64,000 nt of DNA, taken from NCBI RefSeq assembly GCF_003716875.1, contig NZ_CP033078.1, positions 2,837,450 to 2,901,449 on the forward strand. The letters are read 5' to 3'. Below the pieces are notes generated by a model. That model was not told the DNA's origin and ran no database searches. It saw only the letters and a list, made by a program, of their open reading frames with translations. Shown here in pieces: positions 37,536 through 51,405 of this stretch (the stretch's first letter is position 1; every line of letters starts with the position of its first letter). The DNA comes from Vibrio zhugei (GTDB lineage Bacteria; Pseudomonadota; Gammaproteobacteria; Enterobacterales; Vibrionaceae). The position numbers and the translations under genes are program-made.

Positions 37536-38993
37536 TTAGCTTCGCCAGAAGGTCGGCGTAAACAAAATAAGTAGAGTGAAGACTTCAAGACGGCCAAAGA
37601 CCATAGACACGACTAAAATCCATTTCGCAGCATCATTAACGTCTGCAAAGTGCACTGCAACGTCGCCAAGTCCAGGACCCAAGTTATTTAACGTCGCCGC
37701 AACGGCAGAAAAAGCACTTAGCTCCTCCATACCGGTTGCCATTAATGCCAGCATACAGACAATAAAGACCAAAGTATAAGTGGCAAAGAATCCCCAAACG
37801 GCATCGATGACTCGCTGTGGCAATGCCGCATTCCCAAATTTAATCGGATAAATCGCGCGAGGGTGAACTAAACGCTTCATCTCTCGAACGCCTTGTAAGG
37901 TCAATAATAAGATACGAATCACTTTCATACCGCCACCAGTTGAACCGGCGCAACCACCAATAAAAGAAGAAAACAGTAATAAGACAGGTAAGAATAGCGG
38001 CCACTGGGAAAATCCGGTCGTGGTAAATCCTGCCGTCGTGGATATAGAGACGGTTTGGAAAAGCGCTTGGTTGAAGGACTCCGAGAATGAACCATAGGTT
38101 TCGTGCGCCAAAAGCATGCTAAAGCACAAAACAAATAATACCAGTTGAATCAGTAAGAAAGAGCGAAACTCGCTATCTTTCCAATAATATTTTAAATGCA
38201 CACCACCGGAAGAGAACGCCGCATAATGCAGAGTGAAGTTACACGCAGAGATCAATAAAAAGAAGACAGTTATAAGGTTGATGGTTTGGCTATTAAAATA
38301 CCCCATGCTGGCATCGTGGGTCGAGAACCCTCCAATAGCAATGGTAGAGAAGCTGTGACAGATCGCATCGAACGCTGTCATCCCTGCAAACCAATAAGCC
38401 AAGGCACAGGCAATCGTCAAACTTAAATAGATATACCATAAGGCCTTGGCCGTTTCCGCTATACGCGGCGTCACTTTGGTATCTTTAACCGGACCGGGGA
38501 TCTCGGCACGATAGAGCTGCATGCCACCGATCCCTAAGACAGGTAAAATAGCGACGGCAAGCACAATAATCCCCATACCACCGAACCATTGTAAAAACTG
38601 ACGATAAAAGAGGATCGCTTTGGGTAATTCATCCAAGCCAACAATCACCGTCGCCCCTGTTGTGGTTAACGCGGAAAAAGACTCAAAAAACGCATTGGTT
38701 AAAGACACTTGTGGTCGGTCAGAAAGCAAAAAAGGCAATGAGCCTGCGCTACCGATCACCACCCAAAACAACACCACAATCAAAAACCCATCTCTGGATT
38801 TTAGTTCGTGCTTATTGTAACGGTTTGGCCACCATGCCACGCCACCAGCAAGTAACAAAATGAAGAATGTGGAGACAAAAGGAACCCCTTCTCCATCTCG
38901 ATAAATCAGTGCCACTAAAGCAGGCGCGAGCATTGAGATACTGAATAGTGCCAACAATAAGCCGACAATACGAATAATAGAACGAAACTGCAT
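37536..38993 (-). CDS. trkH: Trk potassium uptake protein TrkH
   Basis: A 485-residue membrane channel. It is built of four repeated M1-P-M2 units. Filter regions are visible as SALTTTGATVI, SFSTIAIGGFSTHD, VSISTTAGFTTTGF and ATLNNLGPGL, each with the essential glycine. It takes up K+ with regulation by TrkA (not in this window). It is 38 bp downstream of the yigZ stop and forms an operon with hemG. Confidence 0.94.
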   Translation of the reverse strand: MQFRSIIRIVGLLLALFSISMLAPALVALIYRDGEGVPFVSTFFILLLAGGVAWWPNRYNKHELKSRDGFLIVVLFWVVIGSAGSLPFLLSDRPQVSLTNAFFESFSALTTTGATVIVGLDELPKAILFYRQFLQWFGGMGIIVLAVAILPVLGIGGMQLYRAEIPGPVKDTKVTPRIAETAKALWYIYLSLTIACALAYWFAGMTAFDAICHSFSTIAIGGFSTHDASMGYFNSQTINLITVFFLLISACNFTLHYAAFSSGGVHLKYYWKDSEFRSFLLIQLVLFVLCFSMLLAHETYGSFSESFNQALFQTVSISTTAGFTTTGFSQWPLFLPVLLLFSSFIGGCAGSTGGGMKVIRILLLTLQGVREMKRLVHPRAIYPIKFGNAALPQRVIDAVWGFFATYTLVFIVCMLALMATGMEELSAFSAVAATLNNLGPGLGDVAVHFADVNDAAKWILVVSMVFGRLEVFTLLILFTPTFWRS

Positions 38994-39031
38994 GATATTA
39001 TGGCTACCCAGCTAAGCGAGTGGCTTCCTTA

Positions 39032-39649
39032 TTAGTTTGGCTGGTTGATTAGAACCTTTGCGCCGCTTTTGTTAATGAGAGTTTCCTTAAAAGCGGCGAC
39101 CTGAAGGCATTCCAGTTCAATCACTAACTCTACCTTTTCACTATAGTCAGCTTTCACTTCTGTTGCTTCAAACTGAGTCATTATAGATTGTGTTAGCGGC
39201 ATTAGAGGATAATCTAAACGTAATTGTAGTAACGTGGTGACTTTCTTTTCAATCGTTTGCAACTGTTTCAACGCCTGCTGCACACCTCCGCCATAGGCTT
39301 TCACCAGACCACCAGTCCCTAAGCGAATACCACCAAAATAACGAGTGACCACCGCGGTTAATTCACCTACTCCCGAGCCGGTGAGCTGAGCGAGAATGGG
39401 CTTGCCGGCCGTTCCTGAGGGTTCGCCATCATCGCTAAAGCCCCATTTCATTGAGTCATCACTGCGACCAGCCACAAATGCCCAACAATTATGGCGGGCA
39501 TCTTTATGTTGCGTTTTTATCGTCTCAATGAACGCCTTTGCCTCTTCAATACTGGGAGTATGGGCCAGATAGGTAATAAAGGTGCTTTTCTTTATTTCTT
39601 CTTCAAAACGTACCGGAGATGCCGGGATTAGAAAGGGCTGTAGACTCAT
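39032..39649 (-). CDS. yigZ: YigZ/IMPACT family protein
   Basis: A 205-residue cytoplasmic protein. The N-terminal IMPACT domain has EEIKKSTFITYLAHT, DARHNCWAFVAG, GFSDDGEPSGTAGKPILAQL, VVTRYFGGIRLGTGGLVKAYGGGVQQAL; a C-terminal DUF1949 domain follows. The family is linked to translation control in eukaryotes, and its bacterial role is unclear. I start at MSLQPFLIPAS (39649), which aligns with E. coli YigZ; an in-frame ATG at about 39691 would add a tail without homology. Confidence 0.87.
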   Translation of the reverse strand: MSLQPFLIPASPVRFEEEIKKSTFITYLAHTPSIEEAKAFIETIKTQHKDARHNCWAFVAGRSDDSMKWGFSDDGEPSGTAGKPILAQLTGSGVGELTAVVTRYFGGIRLGTGGLVKAYGGGVQQALKQLQTIEKKVTTLLQLRLDYPLMPLTQSIMTQFEATEVKADYSEKVELVIELECLQVAAFKETLINKSGAKVLINQPN

Positions 39650-39775
39650 AAAATGATGAAAACTCTTGGTAGGGTGATTGAAGTTTAGCATGATCAAGTG
39701 AATAAATAAGATTGAAAATGTTAAAAAAAGTCACCGTCAGATTGAAAAAACCGCAGAATCCGTACACACTCTAAA

Positions 39776-39792
39776 GACTGGTCTAACCAGAA
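39776..39792. promoter_or_regulatory. FadR-like operator upstream of fadB
   Basis: The dyad CTGGT-CTA-ACCAG (39778-39790) resembles the FadR operator (CTGGTCNGACCAG-like). It lies 43 bp upstream of the fadB start, where FadR represses fadBA in E. coli until acyl-CoA is present. Confidence 0.7.
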
Positions 39793-39833
39793 ACTAGGTG
39801 TTGTCTTGCTAACCCAAAACGCGGAGAAAGATA

Positions 39834-42029
39834 ATGATCTATCAGAACAGCGGTATCACCTTAACACTTCATCCTCATAACCTCATTGAATTATGTTTTT
39901 GCGCCTCTGGTTCTGTGAACAAATTGGATTTGGCTACCCTATCATCATTAAATGATGCCATCGACGTCATCGAAAACCATGAAACCTGCCAAGGCGTCAT
40001 TTTCACCTCAGACAAAGCGAGTTTTATTGTCGGTGCAGACATTACTCAGTTCCTCACATTATTTCGTGCGCCCAGTGAAGAATTGACCGCTTGGCTGCAA
40101 TACGCGAATAGCGTTTTTAACCGTATAGAGGATCTTACTGTACCCACCATTGCCGCATTGAGTGGGTATGTACTGGGCGGCGGATGTGAGTGTGTACTTG
40201 CAACAGATTTTCGCATTGGTGATGACACCACAAAAATAGGCTTACCCGAAACTCAATTAGGCATCCTTCCTGGTTTCGGTGGCACAGTGCGCCTTCCGCG
40301 CCTAATCGGCGTTGATAATGCGCTAGAAGCGATCACTCAAGGCCGTCAATATTCAGCCAAGCAAGCGTTATCACTGGGCATACTCGATGCCATTGTGGAG
40401 ACGAAGGCACTGCTTGATTCTGCCATCGCCACCTTAACTCAAGCTCTTGCGCACCCAGAAGTATGGCAACAACGAAGAACACGTAAACAGGCACCGCTGT
40501 TGTTAGCGACATCAGAACAAATGCTGAGTTTTACTATCGCGAAATCAATGATTAAAAAGAAAGTAGGTACTCACTACCCTGCTCCAATCGCCGTACTAAA
40601 AGTGATCGAACAATCAGCAGAGCACTCACGACAAGAGGCTCAGAACAATGAAACCGCGGCTTTTGTTAATCTCGTTCAACATCCCTCAGCTCATGCGTTA
40701 GTTGGACTGTTTCTTAATGATCAATTCATTAAAAATCATTATACGTCAGACAAACGACCACCAGCCGATAACCAACTCGCCGTCATTGGTGCTGGGATTA
40801 TGGGCGGCGGTATTGCGTATCAAATCGCTAGCCGAGATATGTTCGTCACCCTAAAAGATATTCAAAAAGAGGCGCTGACATTAGGATTGAATGAAGTCTC
40901 TAGCCTACTCAATAAACAATTAACACGCGGTAAAATTTCCGGCCAACTCCAAGCCGAAGTCTTAACCAGTATTCAACCGACTTTGTTTTATCAAGAAATA
41001 CAACAAGCCAATACGGTCATCGAGGCCGTTGTCGAGAACCCCAAAATAAAATCCACTGTGCTCAGTGAAATTGAAGCGCACGTTTCTGACAACACCATCA
41101 TGGCATCGAATACTTCGACGATTCCCATCAGTGAACTCGCCCACGCTTTGCAACATCCAGAGCGATTTTGTGGGATGCACTTTTTTAATCCCGTGCATCG
41201 TATGCCACTGGTCGAAATCATTCGCGGAGAAAAAACCGCACAAGCGACCATTGATCATGTGACCTCATTAGCGATGGCACTCGGAAAAACGCCAGTGGTC
41301 GTGAATGATTGTCCGGGATTTTTTGTTAACCGCGTACTCTTTCCCTACCTAGCCGCTTTCCGACTTTTGATAAGAGACGGAGTCGACTTCACACGTATCG
41401 ACCAGATAATGGAAAGTCAATTTGGTTGGCCAATGGGCCCTGCTTATCTTCTTGATGTCGTAGGACTCGATACGGCTTACCATGCCCAGCAAGTCATGAA
41501 TCAAGGGTATCCAGAGCGTTTTCATGCAATTGAGCATGATATTTTAACCTTGCTCTACCAAGAAAAATTATTGGGACAAAAAACGCAAGCTGGCTTTTAC
41601 AGCTACAGCAAAGATCGCAAGGGTAATACCCAAAAAGTCCCAAACCCAGATGCCATCACACTTATAGAATCGATGCCCAAACCGGATCTTAGCATCACCG
41701 CTGACGAGATTATCGAACGCATGATGATTCCAATGTTGAATGAAGTCCTTCTGTGTTTGGAAGAGCAAATTGTGGCAACCCCACAAGAAGCGGATACGGC
41801 GCTGGTCTATGGTCTCGGGTTCCCTCCTTTTCATGGCGGTCCCTGCCAATATTTAGATACCTTGGGATTGGCGAATTATGCTCAGCAACTAGATAAATAC
41901 CATCATTTAGGGGCTCTTTATCATTCACCACCATTACTGGTCACCATGCAACAAGACAACTCGAGCTTTTATCAGCAACGTTATCAATCTGAGCTACCCG
42001 TCGTTCCATCCATGAAAGAGGAGTACTAA
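39834..42029 (+). CDS. fadB: Fatty acid oxidation complex alpha subunit FadB
   Basis: A 731-residue multifunctional enzyme of beta-oxidation: enoyl-CoA hydratase/isomerase (about 1-190) and 3-hydroxyacyl-CoA dehydrogenase (about 310-720). Hydratase motifs include ASFIVGADITQF, YVLGGGCECVLATDFRIG and LPETQLGILPGFGGT. The NAD site is IGAGIMGGGIAYQIA, and the catalytic His is in GMHFFNPVHRMPLVEIIRG. It pairs with FadA to form the soluble complex. AACCCAAAACGCGGAGAAAG supplies GGAG before the ATG. Confidence 0.95.
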   Translation: MIYQNSGITLTLHPHNLIELCFCASGSVNKLDLATLSSLNDAIDVIENHETCQGVIFTSDKASFIVGADITQFLTLFRAPSEELTAWLQYANSVFNRIEDLTVPTIAALSGYVLGGGCECVLATDFRIGDDTTKIGLPETQLGILPGFGGTVRLPRLIGVDNALEAITQGRQYSAKQALSLGILDAIVETKALLDSAIATLTQALAHPEVWQQRRTRKQAPLLLATSEQMLSFTIAKSMIKKKVGTHYPAPIAVLKVIEQSAEHSRQEAQNNETAAFVNLVQHPSAHALVGLFLNDQFIKNHYTSDKRPPADNQLAVIGAGIMGGGIAYQIASRDMFVTLKDIQKEALTLGLNEVSSLLNKQLTRGKISGQLQAEVLTSIQPTLFYQEIQQANTVIEAVVENPKIKSTVLSEIEAHVSDNTIMASNTSTIPISELAHALQHPERFCGMHFFNPVHRMPLVEIIRGEKTAQATIDHVTSLAMALGKTPVVVNDCPGFFVNRVLFPYLAAFRLLIRDGVDFTRIDQIMESQFGWPMGPAYLLDVVGLDTAYHAQQVMNQGYPERFHAIEHDILTLLYQEKLLGQKTQAGFYSYSKDRKGNTQKVPNPDAITLIESMPKPDLSITADEIIERMMIPMLNEVLLCLEEQIVATPQEADTALVYGLGFPPFHGGPCQYLDTLGLANYAQQLDKYHHLGALYHSPPLLVTMQQDNSSFYQQRYQSELPVVPSMKEEY

Positions 42030-42032
42030 GTC

Positions 42033-43196
42033 ATGAACCGCATTGTGATCGTAGATTGCTTACGTACCCCTATGGGGCGATCCAAACAGGGATCATTTCG
42101 GCATATTCGAGCAGAAGATCTTTCTGCACAACTCATGTCTGGGATCGTGCTGAAGTATCCACAAATCGATCCTACATGGATCGAAGATATCTATTGGGGC
42201 TGCGTACAACAAACCATGGAACAAGGCTTTAATATTGCGAGAAATTCGGCCTTGCTCGCTCAACTTCCCAAACAAATCGCAGCCGTCACCGTTAACCGAT
42301 TATGTGGTTCATCCATGCAAGCACTGCATGATGCAACGCGCTCTATCATGGTGGGTGACAGCGATTTTTGCTTAGCCGGTGGCGTGGAACACATGGGGCA
42401 TGTGCCCATGACTCATGGCATTGATATTCACCCGCAACTCAATCACAGCGTCTCTAAAGCCTCGGCGATGATGGGGTTAACCGCGGAAGTTGTCGCGCGG
42501 CACTACGATATTGCTCGCAGTAGACAAGATGCATTTGCATTAGCATCGCATCAGCGAGCGAGTAAAGCCTCACTTGAACATCGCTTTAACAAAGAAATTA
42601 TGCCCATTTGGGGACACAACTCAGAGGGAACGTTCACCTTAATTGAATCCGATGAGGTGATTCGTCATGATGCGTCACTAGAAGCCTTGGCAACGCTTTC
42701 TCCAGCCTTTGACCCGCACTCAGGTACCGTCACAGCGGGGAATTCGTCAGCGATTTCCGATGGCGCTGCAATCTTGCTACTCACCACCGAAGACAAAGCC
42801 AAGCAATATGATCTGCCAATCCGCGCTGTCGTTCGCTCTATGGCTGTCGCTGGGTGCGATCCGGTGACTATGGGGCTAGGTCCAATTCCTGCCACTCATA
42901 AAGCACTAAAGCGTGCCGGGCTGACGTTGGAAGATATCGGTGCGATAGAGCTCAATGAAGCGTTTGCAGCTCAATCCTTAGCATGTATCGAGGAATTAGG
43001 TCTCGAAGAGGCGATCGATTCAAAAATCAACCTGCATGGCGGCGCGATCGCCTTGGGTCATCCATTAGGATGTTCTGGCGCGCGGATTTGTACTTCGCTG
43101 ATTAATGTCATGGAACAACAAAATGTGCAGTTTGGTCTCGCCACTATGTGTATTGGCATGGGACAAGGCATTGCGACGATTTTCGAGCGGCCATAA
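42033..43196 (+). CDS. fadA: 3-ketoacyl-CoA thiolase FadA
   Basis: A 387-residue thiolase, the same length as E. coli FadA. The active-site Cys is in [15 protein letters not shown] (near 90), the catalytic His in [16 protein letters not shown], and the second Cys in [11 protein letters not shown]. It splits 3-ketoacyl-CoA in the last step of beta-oxidation. It starts 3 bp after fadB and is cotranscribed with it. Confidence 0.95.
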   Translation: MNRIVIVDCLRTPMGRSKQGSFRHIRAEDLSAQLMSGIVLKYPQIDPTWIEDIYWGCVQQTMEQGFNIARNSALLAQLPKQIAAVTVNRLCGSSMQALHDATRSIMVGDSDFCLAGGVEHMGHVPMTHGIDIHPQLNHSVSKASAMMGLTAEVVARHYDIARSRQDAFALASHQRASKASLEHRFNKEIMPIWGHNSEGTFTLIESDEVIRHDASLEALATLSPAFDPHSGTVTAGNSSAISDGAAILLLTTEDKAKQYDLPIRAVVRSMAVAGCDPVTMGLGPIPATHKALKRAGLTLEDIGAIELNEAFAAQSLACIEELGLEEAIDSKINLHGGAIALGHPLGCSGARICTSLINVMEQQNVQFGLATMCIGMGQGIATIFERP

Positions 43197-43225
43197 CCAT
43201 GCCCTGCGGGCGCTAACCCAATGAA

Positions 43226-43252
43226 AAAAGCCGCCCTATTTGGCGGCTTTCT
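43226..43252 (+). terminator. Terminator of fadBA
   Basis: AAAGCCGCC / GGCGGCTTT hairpin around CTATTT, then TCTTT; flanking A-run also allows use on the glmU strand. Confidence 0.85.
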
Positions 43253-43278
43253 TTGTAGGCTATCACCGTACGGTTCGC

Positions 43279-44640
43279 TTACTTTTTCACTGGACGCCGC
43301 CAATCGGCAATGCGGCGCTCTGGCGCACGAGTAATCACAAGCTCACCCTCAGCATTGATATCTTTTGTTACTGTGGTGCCCGCACCAATCGTGACTCCAT
43401 CAGCGACTTTAACTGGAGCCACTAACTGGGTGTCCGATCCCACGAAGACGTCATTGCCGATAATGGTTTTGTGTTTGTTGGCACCATCGTAATTACATGT
43501 AATCACGCCCGCGCCTAAATTAACACGTTGCCCCACTTGTGCATCACCAACATAAGCCAGATGGTTTGCTTTGGAGCCTTCACCAAGCGTGGCGTTTTTG
43601 ACTTCAACGAAGTTACCGACATGAGCATCGTTATGCAATTCTGCACCAGGACGTAAACGCGCAAATGGACCCACGGTACAGGTTTCACCAACAGTCGCAT
43701 TCTCAATGACGCTGTAAGGACGAACGATGGTGTTATCATCGATCTCACAATCAGTTAGCACACAGCCCGCACCAATCACCACGTTATCACCGAGACTCAC
43801 TTTGCCTTCAATGATCACGTTCGCATCAATTTCCACATCCTTACCGCACTGTAATTCACCGCGAAGATCAAAACGACTCGGATCGCGCAGCATCACGCCT
43901 TGCACTAATAACTGATGTGCGCATTCGGCTTGATAAATTCGCTCAAGACGAGCCAGTTGTACTCGGTCATTCACGCCTTCAACTTCATTATCACTCACTG
44001 GGTGAATTGATTGGATCACACGCCCCTCATGATGAGCGGCTGCAATGATATCGGTGAGATAATATTCGCCTTGCGCATTGTCATTACTTAAACCGCTTAA
44101 CCAACGTTTTAAATCACGACCATCCGCCACCATCACACCAGTGTTAATTTCTTGAATGGCTTTCTGTTCGTCACTGGCATCTTTTTGTTCAACAATGGCG
44201 ACAACAGAATCGTTCTCTCGAACAATACGGCCATACCCGGTAGGATCATCCATCACAAGCGTCAGAAGACCAATGCCACCTTCGGGTTGTCCATCAAGCA
44301 TACGTGCTAATGTGGCCTCTGAAATCAACGGCACATCACCATAGAGAATCAAGACCTTCTCATCATCAGCAAAGTGAGGCGCTGCTTGATTAACGGCATG
44401 ACCGGTTCCCAATTGCTCAGCTTGCAGTACCCAATTGACCGACTCTTGCTCCAATGTTTTCTGCATTAAGTCACCACCATGGCCATAAACCAAGTGGATG
44501 TTATTGACCCCAATCCCATGACATGTATCGATGACATGCTTAACCATGGGTTTACCCGCCAAAGTATGCAGAACTTTGGGTAAAGCCGAATGCATTCGTG
44601 TACCCTTGCCGGCGGCAAGAATGACTGCGCTGAATTTCAT
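43279..44640 (-). CDS. glmU: Bifunctional GlmU (GlcN-1-P acetyltransferase / GlcNAc-1-P uridylyltransferase)
   Basis: A 453-residue enzyme that makes UDP-GlcNAc for peptidoglycan and LPS. The N-terminal half is the uridylyltransferase with [18 protein letters not shown] and QLGTGHAV. The C-terminal half is a left-handed beta-helix of hexapeptide repeats ([20 protein letters not shown] and on), with the acetyl-transfer His region [11 protein letters not shown]. It lies downstream of the ATP synthase operon, as in E. coli, but with a terminator between. Confidence 0.95.
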   Translation of the reverse strand: MKFSAVILAAGKGTRMHSALPKVLHTLAGKPMVKHVIDTCHGIGVNNIHLVYGHGGDLMQKTLEQESVNWVLQAEQLGTGHAVNQAAPHFADDEKVLILYGDVPLISEATLARMLDGQPEGGIGLLTLVMDDPTGYGRIVRENDSVVAIVEQKDASDEQKAIQEINTGVMVADGRDLKRWLSGLSNDNAQGEYYLTDIIAAAHHEGRVIQSIHPVSDNEVEGVNDRVQLARLERIYQAECAHQLLVQGVMLRDPSRFDLRGELQCGKDVEIDANVIIEGKVSLGDNVVIGAGCVLTDCEIDDNTIVRPYSVIENATVGETCTVGPFARLRPGAELHNDAHVGNFVEVKNATLGEGSKANHLAYVGDAQVGQRVNLGAGVITCNYDGANKHKTIIGNDVFVGSDTQLVAPVKVADGVTIGAGTTVTKDINAEGELVITRAPERRIADWRRPVKK

Positions 44641-44754
44641 GAGTTACCTACGTATGACGTTAATTAAAAAATAAAAATAAACAATTTCACTCGTATTTTA
44701 ACCACACCCTCGGTAATAGTTAATTATCTAAGTGTTAATTTATAAAAAATAAAC

Positions 44755-44785
44755 AAAAAGGCGACCATAGGCCGCCTTTCTTTTT
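44755..44785 (-). terminator. Terminator of the ATP synthase operon
   Basis: On the minus strand, AAAGGCGGCC-TAT-GGTCGCCTTT then TTG; one mismatch. It follows atpC. Confidence 0.82.
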
Positions 44786-44806
44786 ACATCACGCTGTTAA
44801 CAAGCA

Positions 44807-45229
44807 TTAACGACGTTTTTTGGTCAGCTCAATGACTCGAATTTGAGCCATTGCTTTAGCTAGTTCACTTGCCGCTTGTGCAAAGTCCATATCACCATGC
44901 TGACTCTGAATATGTTCCTCAGCACGCTGTTTGGCTTCTTCAGCCTTCGCTGCGTCAAGATCTTCACCACGAATCGCCGTGTCAGCAAGTACTGTCGCAG
45001 TACCCGGCTGAACTTCAACAATACCACCAGAAACATAAATGATTTCTTCGTGGCCGTGCTGCTTCACAATACGCACCATACCAGGCTTGATAGCGGTCAG
45101 CAGCGGAGTGTGGCCGTGGAAAATTCCAAGCTCACCTTCGCTACCGGTCACCTGAAATGTTTCTACCAGACCAGAAAACAGTTTTTTCTCAGCACTGACT
45201 ACATCCAGATGAAAGGTTATTGCTGCCAT
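44807..45229 (-). CDS. atpC: ATP synthase epsilon subunit
   Basis: A 140-residue central-stalk subunit. The N-terminal beta-sandwich carries [32 protein letters not shown] and [23 protein letters not shown]; the C-terminal two-helix regulatory domain follows. It couples rotation to, and inhibits, F1. Last gene of the atp operon, 18 bp after atpD. Confidence 0.95.
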   Translation of the reverse strand: MAAITFHLDVVSAEKKLFSGLVETFQVTGSEGELGIFHGHTPLLTAIKPGMVRIVKQHGHEEIIYVSGGIVEVQPGTATVLADTAIRGEDLDAAKAEEAKQRAEEHIQSQHGDMDFAQAASELAKAMAQIRVIELTKKRR

Positions 45230-45247
45230 ATCGCCTCCTAATTAGCC

Positions 45248-46675
<1,428 letters not shown>

Positions 46676-46685
46676 TTACCTAAGC

Positions 46686-47552
46686 TTAAACCGCAGCTGC
46701 GCCACTCACAATTTCTGATAGTTCTTGCGTAATCGCCGTTTGACGGGCTTTGTTATACACAAGTTCTAAATCATCAATTAAGTTAGACGCGTTATCTGTC
46801 GCAGCTTTCATCGCAATCATTCGAGCCGCTTGCTCACAAGCAAGGTTCTCAACCACACCTTGATAGACCTGAGACTCTACATAACGTAGCAGTAAGGCAT
46901 CAAGTAGCGGTTGTGGCTCTGGCTCGTAGATATAATCCCACGAGTGATCACGCTGCATTTCTTCACTGTCTGATTTAGGCAAAGGCAGCAATTGATCGAT
47001 CGTTGGTTGTTGTACCATCGTATTCACAAACTCGTTAAATACAACGTACAGGCGATCTAATTCACCATTATCATATTTCTTCAGCATCACGCCGACAGAA
47101 CCGATCAAGTCTTCCAAACTTGGTTGATCACCAAGACCAGAAACTTGAGCCGCTACTTTAGCGCCAGACTGAGCAAAAAAAGACGTCGCTTTCGAACCGA
47201 TAATACCCAGTTCAACTTCAACCCCTTTGTTCTGCCATGACTTCATATCCACTAGGGCTTTCTTGAACAAGTTAATGTTCAAACCACCACATAAGCCACG
47301 ATCAGTAGAAACAATGATATAACCAACTCGTTTCGCTTCACGCTCTTCTAGGTAAGGATGACGATACTCTAGATTCGCGTTAGCGACATGACCGATCACT
47401 TTACGCATCGTTTGCGCATATGGACGGGAAGCCCGCATCGATTCTTGCGAACGACGCATTTTAGAAGCGGCTACCATTTCCATTGCTTTCGTAATTTTCT
47501 GAGTGCTTTTCACACTACCGATTTTACTACGTATTTCTTTTGCGCCGGCCAT
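46686..47552 (-). CDS. atpG: ATP synthase gamma subunit
   Basis: A 288-residue rotor subunit. The N-terminal helix [20 protein letters not shown] and C-terminal helix [25 protein letters not shown] form the coiled coil inside F1. I start at the second ATG (MAGAKEIR), as in E. coli; the first ATG is one codon earlier. Confidence 0.95.
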   Translation of the reverse strand: MAGAKEIRSKIGSVKSTQKITKAMEMVAASKMRRSQESMRASRPYAQTMRKVIGHVANANLEYRHPYLEEREAKRVGYIIVSTDRGLCGGLNINLFKKALVDMKSWQNKGVEVELGIIGSKATSFFAQSGAKVAAQVSGLGDQPSLEDLIGSVGVMLKKYDNGELDRLYVVFNEFVNTMVQQPTIDQLLPLPKSDSEEMQRDHSWDYIYEPEPQPLLDALLLRYVESQVYQGVVENLACEQAARMIAMKAATDNASNLIDDLELVYNKARQTAITQELSEIVSGAAAV

Positions 47553-47595
47553 CATTACTCTCCATTAGCAGGTGGCATTGCTGCCACCAACTTCG

Positions 47596-49137
47596 TTACC
47601 AAGTTTGGGTTGCCTTGAAATCTTGAACAAGCTTATTCAACTTCTCTTCGATTTCTTTGTTGTAAGCACCCGCCTTGCCAATCTCTTCTGCTAGGTCAGC
47701 ATATTGAGAGTGAGCGTACGATAGTAATGCGGCTTCAAAATCTAGAACTTTGTTCAATTCTACATCTTCAAGGTAACCACGCTCTGCAGCGAAGATTGAT
47801 AAACCTTGATCAAAAATAGACATTGGTGCGTACTGATTTTGTTTCATCAGTTCGGTCACCTTCTGACCATGTTCTAACTGTTTCTTTGTCGCTTCATCAA
47901 GATCCGATGAGAATTGAGCAAACGCTGCCAATTCACGGTATTGAGCCAATGCAGTACGAATACCACCGGCCAATTTCTTGATCAATTTCGTTTGTGCAGA
48001 ACCACCTACACGAGAAACAGAAACACCAGGGTCAACCGCAGGACGAACACCCGCGTTGAACAGTTCAGTCTGTAGGAAAATCTGACCATCCGTAATCGAA
48101 ATTACGTTGGTTGGTACGAATGCAGATACGTCACCAGCCTGAGTTTCGATAATAGGCAGAGCCGTTAAAGAACCCGTTTTACCTGTCACAGCACCACCTG
48201 TTTTACGCTCAACATATTCAGCGCTAACACGAGATGCACGTTCTAGAAGACGTGAGTGGAGGTAGAATACGTCACCTGGGAAGGCTTCACGGCCTGGTGG
48301 GCGACGTAGCAATAGAGAAATCTGACGATAGGCTACCGCTTGTTTTGATAGGTCATCATAAACAATCAGTGCATCTTCACCACGATCACGGAAGTACTCA
48401 CCCATTGCACAACCAGAATATGGTGCAAGGTATTGTAGTGCCGCAGATTCAGACGCAGACGCGACAACAACGATTGTGTTGCTTAATGCATCATGCTCTT
48501 CGAGTTTACGAACAACGTTCGCAATCGTAGAAGCTTTCTGACCAATCGCAACATAAATCGAGTAGATACCAGAATCTTTCTGGTTGATGATCGCATCAAT
48601 CGCCATCGCAGTTTTACCTGTCTGACGGTCACCGATGATCAACTCACGCTGACCACGGCCGATTGGCACCATTGAGTCAACCGATTTGTAACCTGTTTGT
48701 ACAGGTTGATCAACCGATTGGCGATCAATAACGCCCGGTGCAATCACTTCAACAGGAGAAGTCAGTTTGGTGTCGATAGGACCTTTGCCATCAATTGGCT
48801 CACCCAGTGTGTTAACAACACGACCAAGCAATTCAGGACCCACAGGTACTTCAAGAATACGACCAGTACCTGTTACTTTATCGCCTTCTTTTAAGTTGGC
48901 GTACGGGCCCATTACCACTGCACCCACTGAGTCACGCTCAAGGTTAAGTGCTAGCGCATAACGGCCACCCGGTAATTCAATCATTTCACCCTGCATCACG
49001 TCCGCTAGGCCGTGAATACGGATAATACCATCGCTTACCGAAACGATAGTACCTTCATTGCGAGCTTCAGTGACAACGTCAAATGATTCAATACGTTGTT
49101 TAATTAGATCGCTAATTTCCGTGGAATTAAGTTGCAT
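47596..49137 (-). CDS. atpA: ATP synthase alpha subunit
   Basis: A 513-residue non-catalytic nucleotide-binding subunit, exactly the E. coli length. Walker A GDRQTGKT and the arginine-finger region near [16 protein letters not shown] are present. The start [15 protein letters not shown] (49137) is chosen over an upstream frame that overlaps atpH. Confidence 0.96.
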   Translation of the reverse strand: MQLNSTEISDLIKQRIESFDVVTEARNEGTIVSVSDGIIRIHGLADVMQGEMIELPGGRYALALNLERDSVGAVVMGPYANLKEGDKVTGTGRILEVPVGPELLGRVVNTLGEPIDGKGPIDTKLTSPVEVIAPGVIDRQSVDQPVQTGYKSVDSMVPIGRGQRELIIGDRQTGKTAMAIDAIINQKDSGIYSIYVAIGQKASTIANVVRKLEEHDALSNTIVVVASASESAALQYLAPYSGCAMGEYFRDRGEDALIVYDDLSKQAVAYRQISLLLRRPPGREAFPGDVFYLHSRLLERASRVSAEYVERKTGGAVTGKTGSLTALPIIETQAGDVSAFVPTNVISITDGQIFLQTELFNAGVRPAVDPGVSVSRVGGSAQTKLIKKLAGGIRTALAQYRELAAFAQFSSDLDEATKKQLEHGQKVTELMKQNQYAPMSIFDQGLSIFAAERGYLEDVELNKVLDFEAALLSYAHSQYADLAEEIGKAGAYNKEIEEKLNKLVQDFKATQTW

Positions 49138-49150
49138 GCTCCAATCCCCA

Positions 49151-49684
49151 TCAAGACTGCAATGCATCGCTCAGGCGGCCTAAACGACCACGTGCTGAGT
49201 TATCGATGACTAAGTCTCCGGCTCGAATTACAACCCCAGCTAGTAGGGTCTCATCTATACTGCAATTCAGCAGAACTTTACGCTCAAGGCGCTGCTCCAG
49301 TTTGCTGCTGATATCTGCTTTTTGCTGTTCAGAAAGCTCTGTTGCAGAAATAATATCCACATCAATTTTCGACTCATGCTCTTTTTTCAAAGCATGGAAT
49401 TCAGCACAAATATCAGGCATGACGCTTAAGCGTCCATTTTCAGCCATCACCTTTATCAGGTTTTGACCGAATTCATCAAACTGTTCGCCACAAACCCCGA
49501 TAAATATTTCTGCAAGCTTGCTTGCAGACATAGAACTAGTTAAAAGTTCATGTATTTGCTCGTTGTTTGTTACTTCAGCAGCGAATATCAACATTTCAGA
49601 CCATTGGTCTAACTGCTGCTTCTCCACCGCAAAATCGAATGCTGCTTTAGCATAGGGGCGTGCAATAGTAGTCATAGTAGACAT
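49151..49684 (-). CDS. atpH: ATP synthase delta subunit
   Basis: A 177-residue peripheral-stalk subunit linking F1 to b2. It begins [20 protein letters not shown] and has [14 protein letters not shown] and [22 protein letters not shown]. The start at 49684 gives the same length as E. coli; a frame four codons longer exists. Confidence 0.94.
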   Translation of the reverse strand: MSTMTTIARPYAKAAFDFAVEKQQLDQWSEMLIFAAEVTNNEQIHELLTSSMSASKLAEIFIGVCGEQFDEFGQNLIKVMAENGRLSVMPDICAEFHALKKEHESKIDVDIISATELSEQQKADISSKLEQRLERKVLLNCSIDETLLAGVVIRAGDLVIDNSARGRLGRLSDALQS

Positions 49685-49698
49685 AAGCGCCCCCACCC

Positions 49699-50169
49699 TT
49701 AAAGTTTTGCAGTAATGTTGTCGAGAATATCTTTATGCGCGTCTTTATCGACAGAACGCTCAAGAATCTTCTCAGCACCAGCTATTGCCAGAGTTGCAAC
49801 TTGTTTACGCAGTTCATCGCGTGCACGGTTACGCTCGGCTTCAATTTCAGCTTCAGCATGATCAAGAATCTTCTGACGTTCTGTCATCGCTTCTTCTCGT
49901 GCTTCATCCAAAATCTGCGCTTTACGTTTATTCGCTTGCTCGATGACCTCAGTTGCTGTGCGCTTCGCTTCTTTCATTTGTTCAGAAGCGTTAGCTTGTG
50001 CTAGATCCAAGTCTTTTTTTGCTCGCTCAGCGGCTTGCAAACCGTCGGCAATTTTTTGCTGACGTTCTTCGATCGCTTTGATGATTGGTGGCCATACATA
50101 TTTCATGCAGAACCAAACAAACAAAATAAAAGCGATTGCTTGACCTAGCAGAGTTGCGTTCATATTCAC
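49699..50169 (-). CDS. atpF: ATP synthase b subunit
   Basis: A 156-residue stator subunit. One N-terminal membrane helix ([21 protein letters not shown]) is followed by a long charged coiled coil. Length equals E. coli AtpF. Confidence 0.95.
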   Translation of the reverse strand: MNMNATLLGQAIAFILFVWFCMKYVWPPIIKAIEERQQKIADGLQAAERAKKDLDLAQANASEQMKEAKRTATEVIEQANKRKAQILDEAREEAMTERQKILDHAEAEIEAERNRARDELRKQVATLAIAGAEKILERSVDKDAHKDILDNITAKL

Positions 50170-50245
50170 AACAGCTACCCCCTAATTTGGACAGACTCGT
50201 GTTAATCAATGGCAAAACCGACGTTTTGCCTACGGAAAAACGTGA

Positions 50246-50545
<300 letters not shown>

Positions 50546-50566
50546 TTAAAAATAAAGTATAAAAAA

Positions 50567-51400
<834 letters not shown>

Positions 51401-51405
51401 TCATC

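Noticed and set aside
44876..45241. 121-codon plus-strand frame opposite atpC
   Set aside because: Antisense of a conserved gene, with no homology that I recognise and no start signal.
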